64,000 nt of DNA from Casuarius casuarius. Its lineage: Eukaryota > Chordata > Aves > Casuariiformes > Casuariidae. The stretch spans positions 1,069,685 to 1,133,684 of the forward strand of contig PTFA01000043.1 of the NCBI GenBank assembly GCA_003342895.1. Reading direction: 5' to 3'. Both the position numbers and the translations under genes were made by a program. This document shows, piece by piece, positions 10,393 through 23,474 of the stretch (its first letter is position 1; each line of letters opens with the position of its first letter). The notes beneath the pieces were generated by a model, which did not search any database, was not told where the DNA came from, and was given only the letters and a program-made list of their open reading frames with translations.

Positions 10393-12029
10393 CCTAGGAA
10401 CGCTGGAAAGCAAAATGCATTAAAGATGGTAAAAAGTCAGGGAATTGGATAAAAGCCGTAACAGTACAGAAGACAGGTAGAAGCAAGATTCCCCCAAGCA
10501 TTCAGGCGCCAGGTTCATTCTCACCAGGGATGGATGGGGCAGGACTGCGGAGGTGATTTATTGGTCTAGCTGACTCTCAGCTGCATTCTGGGATCTCCAG
10601 TGCCACAAGCAGCGGCTGCTCACCCTAAAGAAGAAACCAAGCAGCAGGAGTGCGTTGCAAGCAATGCGCTAAACTTAATACACGTATTTATGTACTACAC
10701 ACACACAAAGGCAGGGAAGAAACCTGCATCAGTAATAATTTGCAAAAGTCATAAATTAATGTTATTACTGCATATGTTCAAGCAAATTACCACAGAGGCT
10801 TTTGCCTATTAGCACACAAAACGTGCAGTGCTTCACACTCGTCTCGGCTTCTGCCAACCTGGCGCCACACCAGCCGGTTGAAGAGGGCAGCCTGCCTGCC
10901 CTGCTTTGCTCGTATCTGAGTGGTTCAGTTATACCCAGATTGACAGCGGCACAGAAACGGAAAGGAGAGTCTTCCTCCTGGAGTTTCTCTGCTGTCAGAT
11001 TTGGATCTGGATTTGAACACGCAAGGAGATAACTGGTTCGGCCCTGCTCCGGCACCAAGCACAGTATTCCTTTAGTACCGTGAGTCTTGGCTGACATCCC
11101 ATACTAGTAACTACTGGGACAGGCTACAGCCAGGTCACAGTCACATCATTTAGGATGTGAATTTTTGTGACATTTCTATACCAGCGAGAGCTTTACTCTA
11201 GACAGACTTTTACGGGAAGAATTTTATGGTGGTAGAAACAAAAAACCAAACAGCACCTGTTTAAACCCTCTCCTCCATGAGCAATGGGACTTATGGAGCT
11301 GGGTTTCTGGCAACTTTGCCACTTAGAATTACATATATGTATATATGTATGTAAGTAGAACTGTACTGGTAAAAATATGTCCATTTCCACCCCCCAAATC
11401 TGTATTTGTATAGTCTGTATACACATTGTAAGCTGATGAAAGCTGAAGCATCTTCTCTTCACGCTTAGAAAACCTTTACGCTGAGCTGCCCACACTCGGT
11501 CCAATGGTGAAGGTCACGAAAGGGGAAAGGATTGCTCTGTGGGTGGACAAATGTGTGACGCAGTCCCAGACAACTAGCTGAAGAAGCCATGAAGACACGT
11601 CTCTGAATCCCAGTGGCACCTCGATTAGGCCAAGGAGCGAACTGCAACCTTTCACTGTGGCCTTTCCTCCATGGACAGGCTCAAGTGGCTGATGCAGGGC
11701 TTGGGGAACGAGGACACACACCAACACTCCCCCAGTGCTTGCTCCTGAAGGCATTACCTGTGTAACCAGCCACCAGGTCGTGCCTGCCTGCGGCCAAGGA
11801 GCTGTTATGCAGGCTCCTTCTCCCACTTCAACTCTTGTGCATCATCCAAGTAATCGCTGGTTAAAAGAAAAAAGAAAAAAAATCCTAACTGGAGCGTTAA
11901 AAGTGGCAGATCTGGGTCTTCTATGACGAACTGGACCATGAGGGCAAAGGTGCTGGACTAGTTATCAAAGACTTTCCTAGCCCAGGGCAAGAACAACAGG
12001 CAGGGATGAGAGGCTTATTTACAGCACTG
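10393..12029. other. Non-coding unique sequence
   Basis: No gene found. A short ATGT/ATAT tract lies at 11331-11353. Frames of 103-116 codons at 10765-11097 and 11193-11826 overlap others on both strands and show no family signature. Confidence 0.55.
11331..11353. repeat. Short (AT/ATGT)n tract
   Basis: An imperfect alternation of ATAT and ATGT over about 23 bases; a low-complexity tract with no other significance. Confidence 0.7.
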
Positions 12030-12560
12030 TATGCCCAATATTTTCCTTTTTATAGTCTGCTGCACTCAGGCAGACAGATTTTTTTAAACTGGCGCATGGT
12101 GATTCTAGGCACAAACCACATCAGCAATTAATTGGATTTGTGTGCCTAACTTCCACGCACCCCTTTGAAACGTTCCCTCAGGAGATCATAAAAGACAGGG
12201 ACTGAGCAAAGTAGTAAGAGGAAGGTATAATGCGGAGAGGACCCCTTTGTTAATGCTGTTCTGCCTATCTTTCATTATCACACCTTATTATGACATCCTA
12301 TAGATTTGCTGCTTCGGCTCGGCTGGTGAGAGGCAAATGATGACTTAATGAATGATGGCGCCTCGAGCTGATAACGGACTGCCCCTCTCTCCCACTGAAA
12401 AGAGATTGTGTTAGGCACAGTATGTCCGACTGCACTTAACATAATTGGATGAAACTTGTAATAGTTTGTTCACTCCAGGTGGGTACAAAAGTCACGGCAA
12501 AAAAATCCCAGCGATAAAATATCAATTGCTGTCTCTTGCTTAAGGGTGTAATTGTGGTTA
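12030..12560. promoter_or_regulatory. Candidate conserved non-coding block
   Basis: Repeat-free, N-free AT-rich sequence with many clustered transcription-factor-like cores: CAATTAATTGG, TTATCACACC, GACTTAATGAATGATG, ATAATTGGATG and CACTCCAGGTG. No open frame of note crosses it. Together with the CpG-rich patch directly downstream it resembles an enhancer flank. No conservation data are available, so confidence is low. Confidence 0.3.
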
Positions 12561-12720
12561 ATGGCACTCGCAGAGCGGAGCATCTCGGGTGGCGGATACC
12601 GTGAGGACAAATTCACCCCGGCAGGTAGAGCTCAACACAAACCACGCCAGGGCATGGAGCTGCCGAGGGGGCAGGCTAAGCTGGGGCCGGAGGCCGGAGC
12701 AGGCAGCGTGTGTCAGGGCA
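12561..12720. other. Small CpG-rich patch
   Basis: Eleven CpG dinucleotides in 160 bases, directly after the AT-rich candidate regulatory block. It is too short for a standard CpG island. A minus-strand donor-like CGG|GTAAGT near 12768 lies beside it, but all three frames upstream contain stops, so no coding exon is supported. It could be a small regulatory element or a lncRNA exon. Confidence 0.4.
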
Positions 12721-13870
12721 GAGACTGCATGCAAACTGCCTGGGATAAGCAGCATTTACTTACCCGGTGGTCAGGCAATAGTCAGCGTAGCCTCGTGCAG
12801 CTCAGACCTGGTGCTCTCGTCTTCCTAGTGCTCCAGCGCAGAGATAATACCTGAATGACAAACGTGCCAGTGCCCTGCTCCAGCTGGGTGCGACTTTTGC
12901 CCCACGTGGTTCAGCCACTGTATTTTAGAACATTTTCCCGAAGCCATTACTTTTACCCCCTCAATGATTATTTCATTTAGCACATACATCAGAACTAAAA
13001 TACCCAATATTAGCTCATTTACGTTCATGTTCAGTGATGGATTAATCGCCTCTGTCTTCTGGAGCAAAGCCCAGTCCATTTCATCTAAGGACCAAGAAGA
13101 AATGTTCCCTTGTCTCTTGAAGCCTGAGACATCTGCTGTGCTTTGCATATCTGCTTGCCCACAAAGAAACAGTTAATGCTTAAAATAAAAAAAAAAAATG
13201 CTAAAGCTATAGATCACACCCTTTTTCTTTTCCTGCTTTCAGAGCAGGTGCAAAGGAAGCATATCAACAGTACAGTCAGCATAAGCCTGTATCTCCTTTG
13301 AGGTTTCAGATGTCACATCATGTTACAGTGGATATTGCTTTCTGTTGTATTATGCTGCATCACGGGCCACAGGAGCTAAACAAGCCTGTAATGGGCAAAC
13401 ACAGTGACAGCAGACACCAACATTAGCGCTGACCAGGCTGCGATGAAGAAATCCTGTATGCTAAACATTATGGCCAAAATAAAATAAAAGCGAGAGGTGA
13501 AGTGACCAGGCTGACACGTTCAAGGTCTCTTGTACTGCAGGATTAATAGAGACGCTGGTGACTCAGTGCAATGAGTAAATGGCAGGAGGAAACATCCCTA
13601 TCCATCATGCCTGTACGCAGCAGACTTGCAGCAGCAACACCGAGGCTGACTCCGTCACACAGCGGAGGGCCAAAACGGCAAGGCCTCGCTCAGCCAAAAA
13701 ACACACTGGCTCCAGCGAGACTTTCTGTGCTTGAGGACCTGTCCTATATGGAGGCGGTGCTCGATGGAGCGTTTCCCTGGAAGCATGCGTAGCAGACTTC
13801 GGTTTCTAAACACTCTTTTTCTGTTTTAAAAGGGCTGCAGGATGTCTTGGAAGCAGGACCTGATTTAAGT
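12721..13870. other. Non-coding unique sequence
   Basis: No gene found. A 12-base poly-A run lies at 13187-13198. The 107-codon minus-strand frame at 12825-13148 and the 73-codon plus frame at 13571-13792 carry no recognisable motif. Confidence 0.55.
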
Positions 13871-13935
13871 GCAACTTCTGTCAAATCCCTTCACTCACCC
13901 TAGCGTTCGATGTCTTGTCCATTAAACAGGGCCAG
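13871..13935 (+). mobile_element. Degenerate MIR-like fragment
   Basis: The order CTGTCAAATCCCTTCACTC, then TGTCTTGTCCATTAAACAGG parallels the MIR 3' half (GGCAAATCACTTCACCTCT, then CCTCATCTGTAAAACAGGG). Divergence is strong, so this is tentative. A CAG|GTGAGT site shortly downstream (near 13970) is probably fortuitous. Confidence 0.4.
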
Positions 13936-16549
13936 GGAGGCTGTGACCGGGCATTGCCCAGGTGAGTGCAAGCACCAGGCAGCCCTGGTGCCACCAGGGC
14001 TTTCACGTGCTGCCGCGCAGCCCCGATACACTAACGCAGCCGTAACTGCGGTATGTGATTAGCTGATTTTGTTCCTCTGCCTTTTAATCATCCCTAAAGC
14101 AAGAGAGAGTATTGAATAGGGGAAAGTGGCAAAGGGAACCAGGGGTGGGAGCAGAGATGTTCGCAGACTAAAAGAGCCACTTTATTATAGAAATCTATGT
14201 GTCTTCTCTGCTTCTTGGCACCAGAAGAAAACCTCTCCTTTTGTTCGGTCACAGATCGAGAGTGCCTCTGTCTTTTTACATTGTGAAAAAAATATGGAAC
14301 AAGAAAATAATGTTGAAACATTTCAGACAATCTCCTTTATCCTGTGCTCAGCAATTACTCTTATTGTCAGCAGGAGTAAAGAAGCATGTACCATTTGAAA
14401 GTATTTAGAACTGACTGCGTGTTTTCAAAATACAAGATCTTTCAAGGGACTACTCTCTTCTCATTTGGTGACACAGGCAATTAAGTTTTTAAGAGGTTCT
14501 TCTGTAGCATTAGCAGACTATATGATATTTCTTGAAGGCGCCTTTACAGCATCCTAAAGACAAATTGCTTGCATCTTCCTCGGAAAATAAAAGGCTACAT
14601 TCCAATACTGGAAGCTGACCAAGCTCTGTTTTACGTGAAATCCAAGCTGGCTGGCTGCGCATCACTGCTGATGCTCTCCTGATCCCCCGTCTATATTACA
14701 GCAGTCTCGGTGTGGCTCTAATTGATTTTTGGGGAACTGCTCCCCAAAACTGATGCCACTTACCAGGAANAGGGGAAGGCTCAGTATTGCCCCTCCTGCT
14801 TCATCCTGGCTCCAGCTGTGGGGAGCGTCCAGCTGCAGAGATAGGGAGTCAGGGTGCACCAAGAGGCATCAGGATATGTCCCCTTCTTCACCTCTAGGTA
14901 ACAGGAAGCTAGAAATCATGGTAAAAGGAAGCAAGGAGGAGCCCATTTTTGGGATTGGCTTTCAGCTGCTCTGAAAGTATATTTCTATTAGACTGCAGCA
15001 AAATGCTGCCATCCCTCCCAGCTGTAATGTATTTCCTCATTACAGTAAACATTCACATGGCATTTGTGATCCAGTCGCTGGAATGACATTGCACAAAGTT
15101 GGATATAGCTGGGTAATAAAATCGCCTCTGATCTCACAGAGCGCAAAGCTCAAGACAAATAAAGTCTGTAAACAGTTCTGCACTTCAGGATGTTTTATGA
15201 GCTGGACCATCATTTACTTAGGGCTAAACCTGAAGAAGTTCATTTCATTGCTTGCAAAAGGCGCAGTGCCTGCTAGGAGGCTTTGTTCCTCGGGGGGAGG
15301 ACNGTATTGGCAAGGTTACTAGAATCCAACTTTGAACTACCTTTTTCCCTTTGCTGTTTGCAAGTCTCTGTCATTCATTCCACATTTCCCTCACCCAGCA
15401 ATACTTCGGTGATATTTAGAAATGTATATAAATGTCAGCAAGCCTGCAAAAGCCCACAGGACTCTGCAGACAGNGGGTAGGTATGGAGTGTACCAGGATC
15501 ACATTACACCGAAACCCAGGCGCTGGGGAAGGGAGGGCTGAGCGCTGCCCTTCCAGGGCTTCTCGGCCGTGTTGCCCACCGCTCGAGGAGACTCCTNGGG
15601 GAGACTGACACCGTGCAATAGCAGACGTGGAGAGGATGAGCTACAGCATCTCTCAGCGTTATCTCCAGCAGAACCAATCCGATGTGTGCAGGTGACGGAG
15701 GAAGCCAAGTTTGTCCAGGAGACCCTCATTTGAACCCCCTAGGTCACAGTGGAGACTGGAGAGGGAACATATGTGTGAAATGACNGCAATGGCATGGGCA
15801 GGATCCCTTTCTGTAGAAGCTCTGAAACGTTGCAGACCGGGCTGCGTTCCAGCAGAGGCCAGAAAGCCTTTTGCTCACTACATGAACACACACAGCTTTG
15901 TGAATTTTAAAATACAGCTGCCAACTGGGGCAGCTTCCAGAATCAAGAGGAAAAAAACTGGCACGCCACTAAAGCTTTAACCCTGAGGCCTGCTGACCCG
16001 CCTGGCTGCCCGTCACCCATTCCCCGAGGAGGCTGCGCTTTGAGCTCAGAGGGGTGCTGGCCAACCGTGCTTGTGCAGGGAAGGCATCCTGGAGCTCCAA
16101 ACCTCATCACACCCGATAGCAAAATCGTGGCAGCAAGAGACTTTTCCAGCCTGGGAGAGCCCATTCCCTGGGATTCACAAGGCACAGCTGGTGGAAAGCA
16201 AGCGCTTCANGGGGTAGCGTCAGAGGTTCGAGGTTTCCCTCAGGCTTTGGGAACAGCTTTTTGGTAGAGAAAAATATAGCATCCCATCCTGTCTCCTATT
16301 TCAAAGTGCTGGTCTTGTAACCTCCAGTGAAAGTAAAGATGGTAACGGCAAGATGCAGCCTGCAGTGAATCAGACAGCCATCTGACGTGGATTCACCTGG
16401 CAGATTTAACTAGCCCTAGACTGCCCTCCTATTTGAAAGGCTTGAATATAATGCATTTCTACAGATTTAAATTGTTTCAGCAGTGTTAGCCCCAGAGTCA
16501 CACCCGAGTTACACCAGCTGCGATTAAAACTGACCTCCGGTCCAAACAG
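13936..16549. other. Non-coding unique sequence; single Ns begin
   Basis: No gene found. A GC-rich stretch lies at about 13930-14050. From 14770 onward single N characters appear regularly. Around 16486-16520 the sequence GAGTTACACCAGCTGCGA resembles one arm of an ancient palindromic amniote repeat. The open frames in this part are under 90 codons and overlap. Confidence 0.55.
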
Positions 16550-16985
16550 GGCCAAGTAGATTGGGNTGCCTTGTNCAGCTGAGTTTTGAACACCTGCAAG
16601 ATTGGAAATGCCACAGCCTCCTTGGGCATCTGACCACCCTCACGGTGAACATTTTTTCATCATGTCTAACNGGAGTTTCCTTTGCTGCCATTTGTGCCTG
16701 TTGCCCCTTGTCCTGTTAGAGTGCATCTCCAGGCAGAGTCTGGCTGCCTCTTCTCCATGCCCTCCCATTAACAGTTGTAGACAGAGATAAGATGTCCCNG
16801 TTGCCTTCTCAAAAATCTGTTTTTCTCCGTCTCTTCCTGTATGTTATATGTTCCAGCCCCCTATTGATCCTGGTGGCCTCCACTGGGCTTGCTCCAGTAT
16901 ATCCAATGTCTTTTTTGTGGGGGAGGCCCAAAACTGGAGATCATCCTTCAGTTCTCATGTACGCACAAGAACAGCTCTGGGATTC
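16550..16985 (-). mobile_element. CR1 LINE 3' body fragment (antisense)
   Basis: The + strand reads the reverse complement of a CR1 3' region. In order: TTGTNCAGCTGAGTTTTGAA, ACCACCCTCACGGTGAACA, TGCCCCTTGTCCTGTTAGAG, TGGTGGCCTCCACTGGGCTTG and the GGCCCAAAACTGGAG segment. This is the order expected of antisense avian CR1. The middle part (about 16800-16850) appears shortened relative to consensus. The copy is old and carries no intact open frame. Two Ns fall where CR1 has a C and a T, showing that N here replaces a base. Confidence 0.88.
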
Positions 16986-18179
16986 ACATCTGCAGCCCTA
17001 CAGTAGCTATAGCTGTGCTGTAATAATTCATCATGTAACGCCCCGTCGCTGGTTGTCAGTAGCTCTCGGAATAAAGTAGAAGTTGGAGAACTTCCTCCGG
17101 CTGGTTCCCCTTTGACAGATTTCAAGCACTCTCTGTTCTCTCATCTGGCTATTTGTAAGAGGTTCACACAACTATAGTCGCTCCATTAGAGCTTGTCTTC
17201 GCTGCTAGAAAGCTTCATTAGTTCAGGACAGCTAGTGCATATCTACTGTTCGGAGGTAAAAACAGAGTGTAAGACAAGCCACGTTAGTTATACTGTGAGA
17301 GAAACTCATTAGAGTCAAGCTCAGCTGCAGGCTTAGCTTGACTCTATCTTCCTGGTGTCTTTACCTCAGGATAGCACAAGCCTTTGTTACACAGAGAAGA
17401 AAAAAATGGTGATTTTTCACAACAGGCCAATGAAATCCTCTTAGAGATTGCTTTGTGCTGGCCCAAAGAAAATGAGGGATCTGGGTGACACCTGGAGGAA
17501 GATGGGAAGGAAAGATTCCCCCAGGCAGCTCCAACAGTGTGAAATCATCGCCTGTTCACCACCTCGCCTGTCTCATCTGACACGAACACTTCCTTCAGGA
17601 ATCTCCAGAAAGGCCCAAATCCAACGTGTGGAGGGCAAAGACCTCATTTCATTTAATTTATTCATTTAAACATTCATTTATAAGAAGGCTGGGACAAGTC
17701 AGGTGCACTATCAGTTCTTCCTTGCCCTCTTGTACACAATAGTGATCACATACGTTGCATGATTACCTGTCTCTGACTGTGATTTTCCTAACCCTTTAGT
17801 GATTTTAGGTTTTTCCACTTTTCTGAGTGCCAAACTAAAGATACTGGATAGATGGCTGATATTACTGCAAATGGCAAGCATTCCTCTAAAAGGGAAAAAA
17901 ATGGGGCCTATTGCAAGCCCGAGAAAAAGATGGAAGCTCCCCAAGTCCTTGTAACCTGGCCCTGAACCTGGCCCTATCCTTCTGGAAACCTCTGGCATCG
18001 AAATACAGTTTGCCACTGATCTATTCTAATTTCAAGAACAACACACTGAGCTGAGGCTTAGACCTTGGGCAAATTCTCCTTTTGGCTGAAACAGCAGAGA
18101 TCTTTAGCTGAAAACGCAGGCTGCTGACAGACTGCACGATGGCTGCGTACCAAGCACTGCTGGCATAGCCGTGGTGGAA
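16986..18179. other. Non-coding unique sequence
   Basis: No gene found. A fragment reading GACCTTGGGCAAATTC near 18061-18076 resembles the core of MIR/L2 repeats but is too short to assign. The 101-codon minus-strand frame at 17711-18016 has no recognisable motif. Confidence 0.55.
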
Positions 18180-18500
18180 AAAATAAAATACATTTCATTC
18201 CTCAATGGTCATGCTGTAATGGCATGAAATTAGAAACTCTAATCAATAGCGCTTTACACAGCACGACTCTCATGTCAAAAGAGGCTGTGGTTTAAAAAAG
18301 AAGAGTCACAAATAAATATGAAAATCAGGGCTGTGAAGCGTCAGTAATGAAGTGTAATTCTGTCACGCAATCACATGCAGTGATTCTTCTCACAAAACCG
18401 TCGCTCAGCAAACCCTTCCCTCTCCACACCTCTCTGAACTTCCATCTCCAAATAATTTTCACGTATTTATTTGCCCTTCGCACGTGAAATGTGACTGACT
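18180..18500. promoter_or_regulatory. Candidate conserved non-coding block (weak)
   Basis: AT-rich, repeat-free and N-free, with cores such as GAAATTAGAAAC, CTAATCAATAG and AATAATTTTCACG. It lies in one of the longest N-free intervals of the N-rich part (16800-19095). Composition alone supports the call. Confidence 0.2.
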
Positions 18501-21500
18501 TGAGCATGACTAACAAAACTTGGGAAGGGCAGGATGGGGAAGAGCTGTGTTGCAGCACTTGCTCTGCCTCTGATTTATTACAGGGCATTGGAAAAGTCAC
18601 CAAACTGCTCTCTGTTCAGCTTACCAGGGTTCAAAGTGAGAACAAGGACACAACTTTCTCCTAAGACGAACCTCCTTGTCGGGAAGCTTGTATCAATTTC
18701 ACGCAACCACGTGCCCCTCGAGTTGTGATGCTGCAGAGCAGGCTGTTTTCCCCTGGCTACAGCCCCCATCGCGCGCACACAGGATATATCTGTGTGCACA
18801 CGCACGTCACAGAGCTGGAAGGTGATTTATCTAGCGGGGAAATGTGTCTGCCTCTACCAGGCCAAACTTTCCTAGCAGGCAAAATAGCAGACATATATTA
18901 AAGGAGCTTTGAGAAACTGTTCAAGTGAAATGTGTGTCTGGAGGCCCCTCCTTGGCTAGACCCCTCCTGCACGCTGACCTCAGATTGCAAGGAACTGGAT
19001 CCGACAGCCCAGGCAGTCCACTCTCATCCTGCCTTCCTAAGAAATGTAGGTCAATGTAGGTTATTATTATTCCTTTTATAACAATAATAGAAGTCNCAGA
19101 GTATCGAGAGTTAAAGGCAGCCATGGTAAGCCCCTCGTTCTTTGTTTGTGCAGACAACAGTTTGCCAGACAAACCGATGGAGATGCAAAAGTATTCAAAA
19201 ATGATAAGCAGACCCCCCAAGTCCTGGCAGCTACAGGGCTATCAATCAGGCTTTCATACAAGTCCTTAGGGAGCTGGCTGGATTTTGTTCAGGCACAGGG
19301 ATTGTTTTTTTTCCAATACTTATTTTAAAACTCCTTTTGCCATGCACTGCTAACATTAGCACAGCTTGGCAGGTGGATAAGAAATGCCCTGAAAATAGCA
19401 AATTCTTGGAGTGTAGATTTTGTTAATTAGACCTTCTTCCTGCACACAGTCCTGGCTCCCTGTAATTCCTGTGGCAGAGATACATCCTGCTCGACCAAGT
19501 GTTGGATGTTTTCAAGAGGTGAACAGATAACAGCAGCCTGACTTCAAGACACACACAAATGAAAATCCTCCAGAAAGAACTGCCTCTAATCCAAAAGCAA
19601 AAAAGTCAGCCTGAAAAAAACTTGCACATCTTTAAGTGAAGAGCTGGTCAGTCTTTGTGAGGAGGTGTCCCCAGCAGTTAGCCCACCCTTTCCGGGTCCC
19701 TTTCCTAACCATGTCACTACACCATGTTCCTTTGGTTACTTGAGTTCTCTGCAGCCTTGTCTTTGGCACAAAAAGGTATATTTGTCACTTGAGCCAATGC
19801 TCAAATGAAATCTCAATGAGGCCAAAGCAACTGTGGTTTGCATACTTAGCTTATGGCCTGACAAGGCTTTAAGCTGTTCAGGTAACTAAAGAATGGCCCT
19901 TGTTGCGTGGGTAANGTAGGCTTTGCTTCAGTGAGCTTAGTGAAACGGTGCTGTACTGGAGCTACTTTGCTAGATTATTTTTCAAATGTAGAGAAACCTT
20001 GCCCACAGCCTTATTTCAAAGGTTATGCCTTTTCCCCCTCACCCCCCACAAAACTTAAAAAGGGGGCAGGGTTTGCACCAGCTCCTCCAGCCTAAGATAT
20101 ATGCAGAAATTGAAACATGGACAGAATCAGTAAAAACAAAAATTCCTCGTAACACCCCTTTCCTCAGACATGCCGCATATCTGAAAGGAGACCGAGGTGT
20201 TTTGGAAAGGGCCTGCCTGCTCACACTTCACACTGCTGAGGTTTAGCCAAGCTCTAGTCTGCACTGAAAGACCCCAGAAACCCATCTTGCATTTCCATCT
20301 GCCTGAGGAAGGTGCTGCGGCTGCTGTCAGAGCCGGGATATTGCTGTTCAGGCCCTGCATAGCAGTTCCTACGTGTTGCTTTAGTTACCTCTCTCCAGAG
20401 AACGGCTGCCTTTACTTCAGAGCAGTCAGTTATATCATGCCACGTCTGAAAAGCAGAAAAAAAGCCCTCCAAAAATGTCTCTACCAAGCCCTCAGTAAAA
20501 CCGGTGCAATACATGCAAAGCTTTAACTTCAGAAACTTCAAGTCACCAAGCATCTGTTAATCAGCAACATGTGCATCTCTGGGGACCATGGAGATGTTAA
20601 AAGGTTATTCTTCTCTCCTGCACATTATATTGCTGAGCTCCATTACACACAACCAGAGCATAATTTTATGTGCGGCAAAGAATCTTTGATTCTCTGGATG
20701 TTGGTTTAGATGTGAAAAGCCAGCTGCTGAATGCTGCTTCTCAAGTTAAACAAAACTTGCGGCCAACACCCGTTGTCACACTATTGATGAAGGTAATCTT
20801 GCCTCCTCGTTGACTTTTCTTCCAGGAACAGCAGGAGAGGGATCTTTCAAATCCTTTCAGGTTTGCGAAATGTTATCTCACCCTGTTCCCTTAATCTGCT
20901 GATGCTGAGAGATGGATCTTTTTCTCTCACGGCCGGATGGACTTCTATACTTCAGCAGCAAACCATGAAAGGGAATCAAGTTGAAAGAAAAAAAAGAATA
21001 AAGAATTTTTGGTGTTAACATTTACTTGGGCTTGCCTAGAAATTCTCAGGGTTGAATTCCAACACGATTGACCAGACTGAATGTCTGACAGCAGACACAA
21101 ACAACATAACAAGCTTCATATGTGAAGCAGGGCCGCCAGACAGAGCAAGCTCTTCTCTATGGCCATGGTGGNCAGGGCAAGAAGTCAAGGACTTCAAGAG
21201 CAGCCAGGGAGAGAGGTAGGTTGGACAGGAAGAAAAACTGCCAGTAGTAACTCAGCACCAGTACTGACTGTCAGGGTAAGTTATGGGATCTCAGACTTTA
21301 GAGGGTTTTAAAAAACAAGCTGGGCAAACATGGCAGTGGTGAAGCTGACCCTGCCCTCCCTGTAAGATGATGGCCTGGAAAACCTCCTGCGGTCCTGTTT
21401 ATGCTCACTTCCTTGGTTTCTTCAAAAACGGATAAATTACACAGCTATACCACGAAAGGCTGAGCAATTCCTCCTCCTGAATTACAGTGAAGGCACAATT

Positions 21501-21584
21501 CATAGCCTGCTTTTTCATTTCCATGAATCTTAATCNTTCACATAATAATCGCAGAAGTATTTAATAATACAAAGCATATGGGCC
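18501..21584. other. Non-coding unique sequence
   Basis: No gene found. Overlapping 60-109-codon frames at 20025-20553 occur on both strands. At 20821-20825 a TTTTCTTCCAG acceptor-like site is followed by 22 open codons and a stop, without further support. A short TTA tract lies at about 19062-19073. Confidence 0.5.
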
Positions 21585-21672
21585 AGATGTTCAACTGGTG
21601 TAAATCAATAGCACTCCAGAAGCTTCAGTGGTGCTGCGCTGGTGTAATCATCTGAAGATCCAGTGCTGCATT
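21585..21672. repeat. Ancient palindromic amniote repeat
   Basis: The left part reads GGCCAGATGTTCAACTGGTG then TAAATCAATAG. The right part reads GCTGGTGTAATCATCTGAAG then ATCCAGTGC. This resembles a dispersed repeat of turtles and crocodilians whose arms read roughly ggccagatcctcagctggtgtaaatc. The right half here has diverged from the perfect palindrome. I cannot give the family name. Confidence 0.45.
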
Positions 21673-23457
21673 TTTAAGGTGGCTCTTAGGATTTTAGTAC
21701 CTTCATATTGCCTCCACTAAAACCAAGTCACAGAGTTTATTACCCACATACAAAAAATAGCTTTCTCCCCCATCAAATACTCAGAGTCTACTATCAAAAA
21801 ACTAAACTTAAAAACAGATNGACGTAAGGTCACTTATGAAACACTATTTTGGCCTCCCTTGGCCATCATTGCAAAGTTTTAACATGGCCAAATATTTTTC
21901 CACCTGATCTCAACCTAGCTGAGAGCTTGGAATAGACAGCGCTCACTGACCAAANGCCCATCCGATGCTTTGTTTTAGTCTCACCAGTTAGTGTGTGATC
22001 TCTGCTTTATTTGCTTCTCACCATAAAAAATAAGCTTTTAATTCACTTCCTCCTGGGAGTTTCTGTGGTGCTCATTGATCCACTCCATGAATACTTCACA
22101 GACATTAATGGATCTAGCGAAACTCTCCACTAATCTCCTGCTGAATCTTGGCACTAGACTGCTCACTTCTGAAGGCTTCTCCTTTGACAGTTGTTTTTCT
22201 TTGCTACCTGTTTCAGAGTCACTCCAGGCCTCATTAATTGTTCATCTTTTGTCCCTGGAAAATTCCCCTTTTAATCTTTCCAGAAACATGCTGGATACTG
22301 ATGTCAAATAGATTTTAACTNGTAGTCTTTCACATTTGCAAAGATACTATTTGAACTGATTGTGGNGTTACAAGTTGCACATGGATATATGTAATTGAAC
22401 TGAAAAGCTTTGCAAGATATGTATTCATTGGACTTCTGATCTCATTTGTTAGAAAGCCTTAGGGAATGGGCAATTTCAACTCCTCAATTTATGAAAACTG
22501 GTCATAGTTACTTAAAGGAATAAAATAAATTCTGGGGCATGTGTCCCTTCTGGAAACCGGGTTGACAACTGTGCCCAGAAGAGAATTAAACTGCTCAACA
22601 ATATTACTGTATCAAGTGAAAAATATATATAGTGGAAAGTCAAGGTAAAGTTTTTTTTGTGGCGGTTCCCAGGATAATATTCATTCTGCTAATGTGACTC
22701 CTTGGCTGTGATTCTTGCATTTTTCAATAAATGATATAGAGACTGTGCAAATAGGAATGTTTGCTGGAGGTGAACATAACGTACGTTTGTTACCTTTGTG
22801 CTAATGGTATCTTGGGTCAAGCTTTGACCAGCTCCACTTCCATAACTGGGGCTAGATTTTCACCTGTCATTAACAGCTGGATTTTCAAAAGAGCCACACA
22901 GCAACATGGCTGGGCTCTTTAGAAGTAGCGCAGGGAGAAGAAACTCTGTTGACAACCCAAACCAGACCATCAGGCCCCAAAANTGTGGCCCTGAAGCCTG
23001 GTCTCTTTTCTTTTCTTCCACATAACAAGCGACTTGCTTATGATATTTTTTACGCAGAAATTGCAATATCTGGAAATCAAACTAGTTGCCTCTAGACTCA
23101 AACAACTCATTGTAAAGTTGAGNTTCCTACTGCTCAGGGCTCCATATGGACCACAAACTCAGCCTGANGCCATGTTATAAAACCCAACATGGGCAGAGAT
23201 GGAAGACCAGGAGGTTGCACCCATGTGAGATACTGCAGTAAGAACTCAAATTAAGAAGCCATTTGGACTTTCTTTGCCCACTCCNAGTGCTGAACTGGCC
23301 TTCAGATAGGCTTCTGAAAGGAGCATGAATCTCCTTCAAAGACAGTCTCTGGTATTCTGTGAAAGTACAGTTTCTTATGCATCTCTGCTAAGGCTCTGTC
23401 TTAGCGCATTTTAAGCCAAGTATCCTGTTAGGTCAAAAAGAGATGCCAGTGCAGGGA
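21673..23457. other. Non-coding unique sequence, N-dense
   Basis: No gene found. The Ns are relatively dense (for example 21820, 21956, 22321, 22366). Longest frames are 78 codons or fewer. AT-rich around 22300-22750 with no named repeat. Confidence 0.55.
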
Positions 23458-23474
23458 TTTTTTTTTTTTTTTTT
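23458..23474. repeat. Poly-T run
   Basis: Seventeen T residues in a row followed by AAATAC. It could be the poly-A tail of a retroposed element on the minus strand, but no element body is recognisable next to it. Confidence 0.85.

Noticed and set aside
13936..13970. Micro-exon between CATTAAACAG and CAG|GTGAGT
   Set aside because: The acceptor lies inside a MIR-like fragment with a poor pyrimidine tract; the peptide is only about ten residues.
20826..20894. Terminal-exon-like frame after TTTTCTTCCAG
   Set aside because: Only 22 codons to a stop, no recognised peptide and no poly-A signal close enough to support a 3' terminal exon.
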